DNA from: Streptomyces roseofulvus
GTDB taxonomy: Bacteria > Actinomycetota > Actinomycetes > Streptomycetales > Streptomycetaceae
Length of the DNA: 64,000 bases
Direction of reading: 5' to 3'
Assembly (NCBI RefSeq): GCF_039534915.1
Contig: NZ_BAAAWE010000001.1
Location: 5,146,001 to 5,210,000, forward strand
A model generated the notes under the pieces. That model searched no databases and had not been told where the DNA came from. It was given only the letters and a program-made list of their open reading frames with translations. How positions within the stretch are numbered: position 1 is the first letter of the stretch; every line of letters begins with the position of its first letter. Positions 15,164-22,765 of this stretch are shown here, piece by piece. The position numbers and the translations under genes were made by a program.

Positions 15164-16030
15164 TCAGGCGTACCGGTAGATCAGGCTGTGGTCGAACATC
15201 TCCGCCGGCGTCACGCCCCACGGCGCCATCGGCTGGTGCCGGGCCACCACCTTCCGGTACTGGGAGTCGCCCAGCGGCGGCGGCTCCGCCGGCAGATACG
15301 CGGCCCCCGGATTGCGCTGCTGCCACCGCGACCACACCAGGTCCACGAAGGAGTGGTGCAGCCAGAACACCGGATCGTTCACCGATCCGCCGCCCAGCAT
15401 CAGGCCGCCCACCCAGCGGTGCACCCGGTTGTGGATCCGGAACCGCTCGTTGCCCGTGCCCGGCGCCCACCCCTCCAGCCGGTTGCGGAAACCCGACGGG
15501 CTGGTCGAGTTCCACGGGGCCGTGTCGTACGTCCGCTCCCGCATCACCTCGTCCAGCTGGGCCGCGGTCGGCAGCGCCACCGGGTCCCGCGGCCGGCCGA
15601 AGTCCCTGGTCAGATAGGTGATCTCGGTCATCGCGTGCTTCACCGGCCACCTTCCCTTGGCATGGGCGAAGGGGCCGGTGGTCACCTGGAGGTCCGAGCG
15701 GCGGCCGTTGCCGCCCATGAAGTCCTCCGCCCACAGCGAGGACGCCGGGGTGTTGTCCCGCGTCCAGTCCCAGTACGGGACCGTCACCGACGCGTCGATC
15801 CGGCGCAGCGCCCGCTCGAACTCCAGCAGGAACTTCCGGTGCCAGGGCAGGAAGCTCGGCGCCATGTGGGCGGTCCGCAGCCGGCCGGCGCCGTCGGCCA
15901 CGTAGTGGTCGATGTGCATCCGGACGAACTCGTCGTACGTGCCGCGGCGCTTCAGTTCCAGCACCGCGGCCACGAACCTGCGGCGCTCCGTCGTCGTCAG
16001 ATCGCGCTGGTTCTTACGCGTGTACACCAC
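15164..16030 (-). CDS. melC2: Tyrosinase (type-3 copper monophenol oxidase)
   Basis: The 288-residue enzyme has all six copper-binding histidines: CuA at H39 (MHIDHY), H55 (TAHMAP) and H64 (PWHRKF), and CuB at H200 and H204 (IHNRVHRW) and H225 or H226 (WLHHSF). It hydroxylates tyrosine to DOPA and oxidises it to dopaquinone, giving melanin. It has no signal peptide; in Streptomyces the enzyme is carried out with its MelC1-type partner, encoded immediately upstream with a 17-bp overlap. Translation starts at GTG 16030 with a GGAGGGA ribosome site. The length is close to the usual ~273 residues. Confidence 0.95.
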   Translation of the reverse strand: MVYTRKNQRDLTTTERRRFVAAVLELKRRGTYDEFVRMHIDHYVADGAGRLRTAHMAPSFLPWHRKFLLEFERALRRIDASVTVPYWDWTRDNTPASSLWAEDFMGGNGRRSDLQVTTGPFAHAKGRWPVKHAMTEITYLTRDFGRPRDPVALPTAAQLDEVMRERTYDTAPWNSTSPSGFRNRLEGWAPGTGNERFRIHNRVHRWVGGLMLGGGSVNDPVFWLHHSFVDLVWSRWQQRNPGAAYLPAEPPPLGDSQYRKVVARHQPMAPWGVTPAEMFDHSLIYRYA

Positions 16031-16406
16031 GCGGGTTCCCTCCCGTCGGGTCGGAGTGGAGGCCGTGCCCCGCCGCGTACCGGGAGAGCGGGGCCGACCC
16101 CGCCGCGTCCACGGCCGCGCGGGTGGCGGCGAGCGGGGTCGGGCAGGACTCGTAGTGGTCGAGCGGGCTCACCCAGCCGCCGTCGGCGCACCGCATCAGA
16201 TGCAGCGGCCGGCCGTCCACCAGGGCCACCGGCTCGCCCCCCGGCCCGGTGAGGCCGCGGATCCGGCGGCCCGCGTACATCTCGTCGAAGAGATGGGGAT
16301 CCGCTTCCGGCGAGCGCGCCGCGATCCGGCCGAGGACGCCGCCCGTGGCGGCGGTGACGGCCAGTGCGAACAGGGACCGGAGGGCGACACGGCGCGGGAA
16401 GGGCAT
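16014..16406 (-). CDS. melC1: Tyrosinase co-factor / copper-transfer chaperone
   Basis: The 130-residue protein begins with a signal resembling a Tat leader (MPFPRRVALRSLFALAVTAATGG). The family pattern follows: FDEMYAGRRIRG, VALVDGRPLHLMRCADGGWVSPLDHYES and a His near the C-terminus. MelC1 proteins bind apo-tyrosinase, load copper and take it across the membrane. AGGAG lies before the ATG. It is the first gene of the mel operon, overlapping melC2 by 17 bp. Confidence 0.92.
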   Translation of the reverse strand: MPFPRRVALRSLFALAVTAATGGVLGRIAARSPEADPHLFDEMYAGRRIRGLTGPGGEPVALVDGRPLHLMRCADGGWVSPLDHYESCPTPLAATRAAVDAAGSAPLSRYAAGHGLHSDPTGGNPRGVHA

Positions 16407-16543
16407 CGGCGATCTCCTGGCGTCGACAAGGGGGCCTCAGGGGCTCAACGATGAAAACCCGTGTTCGTTGCGGCCGGGAGTTCGAGCGGGCGAATGTCGG
16501 CCGGATGAGTGAATTCGGTACGGGGAAAGGGTGGTTGCCCCAC

Positions 16544-16549
16544 TAGCAT
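16544..16549 (+). promoter_or_regulatory. -10 element of a leaderless promoter
   Basis: TAGCAT lies 8 bp before the ATG at 16558, so transcription would begin at or next to the start codon. There is no ribosome site before the ATG, which agrees with a leaderless mRNA. Confidence 0.5.
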
Positions 16550-16557
16550 CCCTTTCC

Positions 16558-17061
16558 ATGACCACTCCCCACGTCCTTTCCGAGGCGCGCAGCGTCTCTC
16601 CGCTGGGCACGCTGACGGTGATTCCCTGGTCCAGCGAGGCCACCGCCGATTCCGCCGGCACGCCTTTCCTCATGGCGTATTCGCTCGGCGACGGCCGCGA
16701 CGGGCCGGAGGCCGGTCAGCAGGCGCTGCGCGCGGCCCTGGAGGGCATGGGCCTCTCGGTCGGCGACCGCCTCTTCGACCTGGAGAAGGACGCCGGGATC
16801 AGCGCCACGCTGATCGTCGAGGCCGGCACCGCGGTGCTCACCCTGCCCTTCCTGAAGGTGCAGTGCCCGGTGCCCGCCGAGTGGCAGGCCGCGGCGGCCG
16901 AGACCGGCAAGGTCTACTTCCTCTGCTCGGTGCGGCCCTGGGCCGAGGGCGTCCCCGGGCAGCCCGTGGACGAGGACCGGCTGCGCGCCTTCGTCTCCGA
17001 CGAGGCGGTGCTCGCCGACTGCGCCCACGTCATGCTGCCGGTCCGGCGCGTGCAGGGCTGA
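16558..17061 (+). CDS. DUF5949-like protein of unknown function
   Basis: The 167-residue soluble protein has no signal or membrane segment. It reads as an alpha/beta domain: PLGTLTVIPWSSEA, FLMAYSLGDGRDGPEAG, ATLIVEAGTAVLTLPFLKVQ and VYFLCSVRPWAEG. I recall this pattern as DUF5949, a Streptomyces family without known function; that is memory, not a search. The start is supported by a -10-like TAGCAT spaced as in leaderless genes. It is transcribed away from the mel operon, 17 bp before the VKOR gene. Confidence 0.72.
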   Translation: MTTPHVLSEARSVSPLGTLTVIPWSSEATADSAGTPFLMAYSLGDGRDGPEAGQQALRAALEGMGLSVGDRLFDLEKDAGISATLIVEAGTAVLTLPFLKVQCPVPAEWQAAAAETGKVYFLCSVRPWAEGVPGQPVDEDRLRAFVSDEAVLADCAHVMLPVRRVQG

Positions 17062-17078
17062 ACGGAAGGGGCGGCGCG

Positions 17079-17735
17079 ATGACGACGCTCGGGGTACGCG
17101 GAGTACCGGGTCAGCGGCAGGAGGACGGCGCGGCGGAGGCCGGGCGGCGGCAGGACGGGACGGTCGGCGCGGGCCGGGCGCTCGGCTGGCTGCTGGTGGT
17201 CACCGGCGCGGCCGGGATCCTGGCCGCGTGGGTGATCACGACCGACAAGTTCAAGCTCCTGGAGGACCCGGGCTTCCAGCCGGGGTGCAGCCTGAACCCG
17301 GTCGTGTCCTGCGGGAACATCATGAAGAGCGAGCAGGCCTCGGTCTTCGGCTTCCCCAACCCGATGCTCGGCCTGGTCACCTACGGCGTCGTCGTCGCCA
17401 TCGGCGCCGGGCTCCTCGCCGGGGCCCGGTACCGCGGCTGGTTCTGGCTGGGGCTGAACGGCGGGATGCTCTTCGGCGTCGGCTTCTGCACCTGGCTGAT
17501 GCAGCAGTCACTGTACGAGATCAACGCGCTCTGCCTGTGGTGCTGCCTCGCCTGGACCGCCACGATCACCATGTTCTGGTACGTCACCGCGCACAACGTG
17601 CGCACCGGGGTGCTGCCCGCGCCGGCGCCGGTGCGCGGCTTCCTCGGCGACTTCGCCTTCGCCCTGCCCGTCCTGCACCTCGGGATCATCGGGATGCTGA
17701 TCCTGACCCGCTGGTGGGACTTCTGGACCGGCTGA
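17079..17735 (+). CDS. Vitamin K epoxide reductase (VKOR) family membrane protein
   Basis: The 218-residue protein has five membrane helices and the VKOR cysteines: a loop pair in CSLNPVVSCGNIM and the active-site CxxC in ALCLWCC. Actinobacterial VKOR homologues pass electrons from secreted dithiol oxidants (DsbA-like) to quinones and so drive disulfide formation in exported proteins. That would help nearby secreted proteins with Cys pairs. The first ~30 residues are polar and variable. GGAAGGGG precedes the ATG, and the next gene starts one base after its stop, which implies co-transcription. Confidence 0.9.
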   Translation: MTTLGVRGVPGQRQEDGAAEAGRRQDGTVGAGRALGWLLVVTGAAGILAAWVITTDKFKLLEDPGFQPGCSLNPVVSCGNIMKSEQASVFGFPNPMLGLVTYGVVVAIGAGLLAGARYRGWFWLGLNGGMLFGVGFCTWLMQQSLYEINALCLWCCLAWTATITMFWYVTAHNVRTGVLPAPAPVRGFLGDFAFALPVLHLGIIGMLILTRWWDFWTG

Positions 17736-17736
17736 G

Positions 17737-18753
17737 GTGAGCCGTTCCTCCGTCCGGCCGTGGGCCGCACTCCTGGTGCTGCTCGCGGCCGTTCTCGCGC
17801 TGCTGCTGGTGCCCGGGCGGCTCGCGCCCGGCGAGCGGCACACCGGGACGGGGGCCGCGCCCGATCCCGTACCGCTGCCGCGGGTGCCGTCCGGCTTCTT
17901 CACCGGCTCCGACGCGGAGGGGGTGCGGCGCATCTCCGGGGCGGAGAGCTGGCTGGGCGGCACCGAGCTGCGGGTCGGGCACACCTATCTGCCGGGCGAC
18001 CGCTGGTCCAACATCGAGGGGCATCCGGCGCTCTTCGCGCCGTGGGCGCGGTGGAAGGCGGAGCGGCCGGGGCGGCTGTTCGTGCTGAACGTGCCGATGA
18101 TGGACCGCAACGAGGCCGGGCTGACCGACGCGGAGGTCCGGGCGGGGCTGCGGCGCGGCGCGGCCGGCGCCTTCGACGGGCACTTCAGGACCCTCGGCGA
18201 GCGGCTGGTGGAGCACGGGCTCGGCGACGCGATCCTGGTCCTCGGCTGGGAGATGAACGGCACCACCTACGGGCACCGCTGCGGGCCGGACCCGGCGGCC
18301 TGGAAGGCGTACTGGCGGTCGGCGGTCGCCGCGCTGCGCGGGGTGGCGGGGCAGCGGTTCCGCTTCGACTTCACGCCGAGCCGGGGGCGGGACGCGGTGC
18401 CGTGGCCGGAGTGCTACCCGGGCGACGACGTCGTCGACATCATCGGGATGGACGCCTACGACCAGCCCGAGGGGGTCTCCTTCGAGGAGCAGGTGAGCGA
18501 GGAGTACGGGCTCGCGCACCACGTGGCCTTCGCGAGGGCGCACGGCAAGCCCGTCTCGTACCCGGAGTGGGGGCTCTTCCGGAACGGGGACAACCCGGCG
18601 TACGTGCGGGGGATGCTCGACTGGTTCGCCGCCTACCGTCCCGTCTACCAGACGGTGACCGACTACTGCCCGCACGGGGTGTGGGGGTGCGCGGACAACC
18701 CGCGGTCGGCCGCGGTGCTCAGGGGCGCGCTGGGAGCGCCGGCCCGGCCTTGA
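17737..18753 (+). CDS. Secreted or membrane-tethered GH26-family glycoside hydrolase
   Basis: The 338-residue protein starts at GTG and has an N-terminal hydrophobic segment (AALLVLLAAVLALLLVPG) that could be a signal or an anchor. The GH26 catalytic pair is visible: acid/base Glu172 in LGWEMNGTTYG and nucleophile Glu277 in SYPEWGLF. GH26 enzymes are mainly beta-mannanases and related endo-glycanases. The start overlaps the stop region of the VKOR gene. Its 3' end overlaps the convergent TetR gene by 35 bp. The exact substrate is unknown. Confidence 0.85.
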   Translation: MSRSSVRPWAALLVLLAAVLALLLVPGRLAPGERHTGTGAAPDPVPLPRVPSGFFTGSDAEGVRRISGAESWLGGTELRVGHTYLPGDRWSNIEGHPALFAPWARWKAERPGRLFVLNVPMMDRNEAGLTDAEVRAGLRRGAAGAFDGHFRTLGERLVEHGLGDAILVLGWEMNGTTYGHRCGPDPAAWKAYWRSAVAALRGVAGQRFRFDFTPSRGRDAVPWPECYPGDDVVDIIGMDAYDQPEGVSFEEQVSEEYGLAHHVAFARAHGKPVSYPEWGLFRNGDNPAYVRGMLDWFAAYRPVYQTVTDYCPHGVWGCADNPRSAAVLRGALGAPARP

Positions 18754-19315
18754 GGGTGTCGACCGTGCGGTGCATCAGGGCCATCAGGTCCTCGGTGAGG
18801 CCGCGCTCGGCCCAGTAGAGGGTGGCTTCGCGGAGCGCGCCGAGGACGGCCGCGGTGAAGACCCGTACCTCCAGGTCGTCGGGGGCGCGGCCGGTGCGGT
18901 CGGCGAGGGCGCGGGCGAGCCGGCGGCCGGTCTCCGCGGTGGTCTCGGTGAGCCGGGCGCGGACGGCGGGGGTGCCGGCCATCAGCCGGGCGCGGAGCCG
19001 GATCTCCTCCGGGTCGGCCTCCAGGGCGGTGCCGACGGCCTCGGTGAGGACCGCGCGGAGCGATTCGAGGGGGTCCTCGCCGGCGGGGCGGGCGCGCAGC
19101 AGGGCTTCGAGGCGGTCGTCGGCGTCGTCGGTGAGGACGATGTCCTCGCGGACGGGGAAGTAGCGGACGACGGTGGAGGGAGAGACCTCCGCCTCGGCGG
19201 CGATGCGCTCGACGGTGGCCGCCTCCCAGCCGTGGGAGGCGGCGATCGACCGCGCGGCCCGGCGGATCGCCGCGCGGGTCCGCTCCTTCTTCCGTTCCCT
19301 CAGGCCCGTGGACAT
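18719..19315 (-). CDS. TetR family transcriptional regulator
   Basis: The 198-residue protein has an N-terminal helix-turn-helix of TetR type (RTRAAIRRAARSIAASHGWE, then TVERIAAEAEVSPSTVVRYF) and an all-helical ligand domain. It lies 17 bp after the hemolysin-III gene on the same strand, so the two are likely one transcript. An inverted repeat before that gene (20045-20062) is a natural candidate for its operator. The effector is unknown. Confidence 0.9.
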   Translation of the reverse strand: MSTGLRERKKERTRAAIRRAARSIAASHGWEAATVERIAAEAEVSPSTVVRYFPVREDIVLTDDADDRLEALLRARPAGEDPLESLRAVLTEAVGTALEADPEEIRLRARLMAGTPAVRARLTETTAETGRRLARALADRTGRAPDDLEVRVFTAAVLGALREATLYWAERGLTEDLMALMHRTVDTLKAGPALPARP

Positions 19316-19332
19316 GGGTCCATTCTGCCTGG

Positions 19333-20031
19333 TCAGGCCTGGTAGGCGACCAGGGAGATGCCGACGTAGTGGACGATGAAGGCGGCGAGCGTGAGGGAGT
19401 GGAACACCTCGTGGAAACCGAACCAGCGGGGCGACGGGTTCGGGCGCTTGATGCCGTAGATGATGCCGCCGGCGCTGTAGAGGAGACCGCCGACGATCAC
19501 CAGGACGAGCACGGCGATGCCACCCGTCCGCATGAAGTCGGGGAGGAAGAAGACGGCGGCCCAGCCCATCGCGATGTAGCAGGGGGTGTAGAGCCAGCGG
19601 GGGGCGCCGACCCAGAAGACGCGGAAGGCGATGCCGGCGGCCGCGGCGGCCCAGACCGCCCACATGAGCGGCTTCGCGGTGGAGTCCGGGAGCAGCAGCA
19701 GGGTGAGCGGGGTGTAGGTGCCCGCGATGATCAGGAAGATGTTGGCGTGGTCGAGGCGGCGCAGGATCGCCTCGCCGCGCGGGCCCCAGTTCCCCCGGTG
19801 GTAGAGCGCGCTGACGCCGAAGAGCAGGCAGGCGGTCAGCACGTAGATCCCGCAGGCGATGCGGGCGCGCGGGGAGTCGGAGAGCGCGACCAGGACCAGG
19901 CCCGCGACGATCACGGCCGGAAACATGCCCGCGTGCAGCCACCCTCTGAGCCGTGGCTTCAGCGGGAGCGACGGGGTCGGGGCGATCGGGTCGGGCTCGA
20001 CCGGTGTCACTTCCGGTGTGGCTGCAGTCAT
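19333..20031 (-). CDS. Hemolysin III / TrhA (PAQR superfamily) membrane protein
   Basis: The 232-residue protein has seven predicted helices and the family's conserved residues: SALYHR after helix 2, LDHANIFLIIAGTYTP, and HEVFHSLTL near the end. The His, Asp and Ser residues likely bind a metal, as in PAQR hydrolases. Bacterial members influence membrane fluidity or energetics; the hemolysin name is historical. It is divergent from pckG, with 197 bp between them. Confidence 0.92.
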   Translation of the reverse strand: MTAATPEVTPVEPDPIAPTPSLPLKPRLRGWLHAGMFPAVIVAGLVLVALSDSPRARIACGIYVLTACLLFGVSALYHRGNWGPRGEAILRRLDHANIFLIIAGTYTPLTLLLLPDSTAKPLMWAVWAAAAAGIAFRVFWVGAPRWLYTPCYIAMGWAAVFFLPDFMRTGGIAVLVLVIVGGLLYSAGGIIYGIKRPNPSPRWFGFHEVFHSLTLAAFIVHYVGISLVAYQA

Positions 20032-20044
20032 GACACGGAATCGT

Positions 20045-20062
20045 ACCTACGCGCCCGTAGGT
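20045..20062. promoter_or_regulatory. Perfect inverted repeat, candidate TetR operator
   Basis: ACCTACG (20045-20051) and CGTAGGT (20056-20062) flank CGCC. The site is 14 bp upstream of the trhA-like ATG, well placed for repression of the trhA-tetR transcript. Confidence 0.5.
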
Positions 20063-20228
20063 CGCGGATATGAGTGGCGATGCTCACGTGTGCACCCCCC
20101 TGGACATATGGGCGTTTCCATCGGATGATCAAATGAGTGCGGTCGGCACCGGATGAGCAGCTACGACGCATCCGGGTCGCAGCCCCCACGGGGCATACAG
20201 CGAAAACACCCCTCGACAAGGAGCAATC

Positions 20229-22046
20229 GTGGCGCGCGACAACGCGGCTCCCCTTCCCACCCAGCACCAGGAGCTCGTCTCCTGGGTGAACGAGATCGCC
20301 GAGATCACCCAGCCGGACAGCATCGTCTGGTGCGACGGCTCCGAGGCCGAGTACCAGCGCCTCTGCGAGGAGCTCGTCGCCAAGGGCACGTTCACGAAGC
20401 TCGACCCGGTGAAGCGCCCGAACTCGTACTACGCCGCCTCCGACCCGACCGACGTCGCCCGCGTCGAGGACCGCACCTTCATCTGTTCCGAGAAGGAGGA
20501 GGACGCCGGCCCGACCAACCACTGGAAGGCCCCGGCCGAGATGAAGGAGCTCTTCGCGGGCTCCGAGGGCATCTTCCGCGGGTCGATGAAGGGCCGGACC
20601 ATGTACGTGGTCCCCTTCTGCATGGGCCCGGTCGGCTCCCCGCTCTCCGCCATCGGCGTCGAGATCACCGACTCCGCGTACGTCGCGGTCTCCATGCGCA
20701 CCATGACCCGCATGGGCCAGGCCGTCCTCGACGAGCTCGGCACCGACGGCTTCTTCGTCAAGGCCGTCCACACCCTCGGCGCCCCCCTCGCGGAGGGCCA
20801 GGAGGACGTGCCGTGGCCGTGCAACTCCACCAAGTACATCTCGCACTTCCCGGAGACCCGCGAGATCTGGTCGTACGGCTCCGGCTACGGCGGCAACGCG
20901 CTCCTCGGCAAGAAGTGCTACGCCCTGCGCATCGCCTCCGTCATGGCCCGTGACGAGGGCTGGCTCGCCGAGCACATGCTCATCCTGAAGCTGACCCCGC
21001 CGCAGGGCGAGGCGAAGTACGTGGCCGCCGCCTTCCCGTCCGCCTGCGGCAAGACCAACCTCGCCATGCTGGAGCCGACGATCCCCGGCTGGACCGTGGA
21101 GACCATCGGCGACGACATCGCCTGGATGCGCTTCGGCGAGGACGGCCGCCTCTACGCGATCAACCCCGAGGCCGGCTTCTTCGGCGTCGCGCCCGGCACC
21201 GGCGAGCACACCAACGCCAACGCCATGAAGACCCTGTGGGGCAACTCCGTCTTCACGAACGTCGCGCTCACCGACGACGGCGACGTGTGGTGGGAGGGCA
21301 TGACCGAGGAGGCGCCCGCGCACCTCACGGACTGGAAGGGCAACGACTGGACGCCGGAGTCCGAGACGCCGGCCGCCCACCCGAACGCCCGCTTCACCGT
21401 CCCGGCCGGCCAGTGCCCGACGATCGCCCCCGAGTGGGAGGACCCCCAGGGCGTCCCGATCTCGGCGATCCTCTTCGGCGGCCGCCGCGCCTCCGCCGTC
21501 CCGCTGGTCACCGAGTCCTTCGACTGGAACCACGGCGTCTTCCTCGGCGCCAACGTGGCCTCCGAGAAGACCGCCGCCGCCGAGGGCAAGGTCGGCGAGC
21601 TGCGCCGCGACCCCTTCGCCATGCTGCCGTTCTGCGGCTACAACATGGGCGACTACATGGCCCACTGGGTCGAGGTCGGCGCGACCGCGGACGCCGCGAA
21701 GCTGCCGAAGATCTACTACGTGAACTGGTTCCGCAAGAACGACGCCGGCCAGTTCGTGTGGCCCGGCTTCGGCGAGAACAGCCGCGTCCTGAAGTGGATC
21801 GTCGAGCGCCTCGACGGCAAGGCCGAGGGCGTCGAGACCCCGATCGGCGTCCTGCCGACCCGGGAGGCCCTGGACACCGACGGCCTGGACCTGGCCGAGG
21901 AGGACCTGGACTTCCTGCTCACCGTCGACAAGGACGTCTGGCGCGAGGAGGCCGCCCTGGTCCCCGCGCACCTGGAGACCTTCGGCAGCCACACGCCGAA
22001 GGAGCTGTGGGACGAGTACCGCGCGCTGGTCGAGCGCCTGGGCTGA
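20229..22046 (+). CDS. pckG: GTP-dependent phosphoenolpyruvate carboxykinase
   Basis: The 605-residue enzyme converts oxaloacetate plus GTP to PEP, CO2 and GDP at the start of gluconeogenesis. Motifs of the GTP class are present: the P-loop FPSACGKTNLAML, metal-binding GDDIAWM, NPEAGFFGV and the guanine-pocket stretch FDWNHGVFLG. Length matches the family (about 600). It starts at GTG 20229 with AAGGAG five bases upstream, and ends at a strong terminator. The 197-bp upstream gap is shared with the divergent trhA-like gene. Confidence 0.97.
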   Translation: MARDNAAPLPTQHQELVSWVNEIAEITQPDSIVWCDGSEAEYQRLCEELVAKGTFTKLDPVKRPNSYYAASDPTDVARVEDRTFICSEKEEDAGPTNHWKAPAEMKELFAGSEGIFRGSMKGRTMYVVPFCMGPVGSPLSAIGVEITDSAYVAVSMRTMTRMGQAVLDELGTDGFFVKAVHTLGAPLAEGQEDVPWPCNSTKYISHFPETREIWSYGSGYGGNALLGKKCYALRIASVMARDEGWLAEHMLILKLTPPQGEAKYVAAAFPSACGKTNLAMLEPTIPGWTVETIGDDIAWMRFGEDGRLYAINPEAGFFGVAPGTGEHTNANAMKTLWGNSVFTNVALTDDGDVWWEGMTEEAPAHLTDWKGNDWTPESETPAAHPNARFTVPAGQCPTIAPEWEDPQGVPISAILFGGRRASAVPLVTESFDWNHGVFLGANVASEKTAAAEGKVGELRRDPFAMLPFCGYNMGDYMAHWVEVGATADAAKLPKIYYVNWFRKNDAGQFVWPGFGENSRVLKWIVERLDGKAEGVETPIGVLPTREALDTDGLDLAEEDLDFLLTVDKDVWREEAALVPAHLETFGSHTPKELWDEYRALVERLG

Positions 22047-22131
22047 TCCCGTAGCAGTATCGAGACTCGTGGTGGGCTGCCCCGAACTACCGCCCTGACC
22101 AGTGGGGTCACGACGGTTCACCACGACGCAT

Positions 22132-22165
22132 CCGGCCCCGGAGCCCCCTCAGGCTCCGGGGCCGG
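22132..22165. terminator. Bidirectional terminator after pckG
   Basis: A 14-bp perfect stem (CCGGCCCCGGAGCC at 22132-22145 with GGCTCCGGGGCCGG at 22152-22165) has a CCCTCA loop and lies between convergent genes. Confidence 0.85.
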
Positions 22166-22174
22166 CGCATCTCC

Positions 22175-22765
22175 TCAGGCTCCCCGGTCCTCCAGATAGC
22201 GGGTGTGCGCCCGCTGGCGCAGCTCCTCGGCCTCCTGGAGGGCCGCCGCGATTCCGGCCGCCTCCTCGCGCAGCGCGGCCAGCTGGCGTTCCAGATGCCG
22301 CTCGGGCGGCTCCGAGCCCGGCGTCACCCGGGACCACCAGCGGGTCCGTACGAAGGCGTCGACCGCCTCCGGCACGTCCTGCCGCACCGCGCGGGCCAGC
22401 ACGTGGAGGTGGTCCGGGTCGCTGACCCAGCCCGGTTCGAGCAGCGCCTCGAACAGCGCGTCCAGCTCGTCGATCCGCGCCCGCGCCGCTTCCGGCAGCT
22501 CCACCTCCGCCAGGTACTCCCGCAGGGTGGCGTGGTCCGCGCGCAGCGACTCCAGCTGCTCGTCCGCGCTCGGGAAGTCCGGGGCGCCGGGCCGCTCCGG
22601 CGGGGCGATCAGCGCCCCCGCCGCGTACAGGCCGAGCACCACCAGCGGCCAGAGGCCGCCGGCCGCGCCGGTCAGGCCGATGCCGAGGCCGGCCAGGCCG
22701 CAGACGCAGCCGGTGAGGTTCTTGCGGGACTCCAGGTAGAGCACCCACTTGTCACTGGTAGCCAC
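22175..22765 (-). CDS. Two-helix membrane protein with coiled-coil tail, TelA operon
   Basis: The 196-residue protein has two adjacent membrane helices (about 15-53: CGLAGLGIGLTGAAGGLWPL) and a long cytoplasmic helical region (about 65-195). Charged heptad-like stretches such as DEQLESLRADHATLREYLAE and LEQRLAALREEAAG-type sequence suggest a coiled coil. No family is recognised. It overlaps the upstream VWA lipoprotein gene by 14 bp and is the last gene of a four-gene operon, so it is probably a structural partner of TelA at the membrane. Confidence 0.78.
   Translation of the reverse strand: MATSDKWVLYLESRKNLTGCVCGLAGLGIGLTGAAGGLWPLVVLGLYAAGALIAPPERPGAPDFPSADEQLESLRADHATLREYLAEVELPEAARARIDELDALFEALLEPGWVSDPDHLHVLARAVRQDVPEAVDAFVRTRWWSRVTPGSEPPERHLERQLAALREEAAGIAAALQEAEELRQRAHTRYLEDRGA

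Noticed and set aside
22047..22131. Possible tRNA or small RNA in the gap after pckG
   Set aside because: No cloverleaf or conserved tRNA bases can be formed; only the terminator hairpin is credible.
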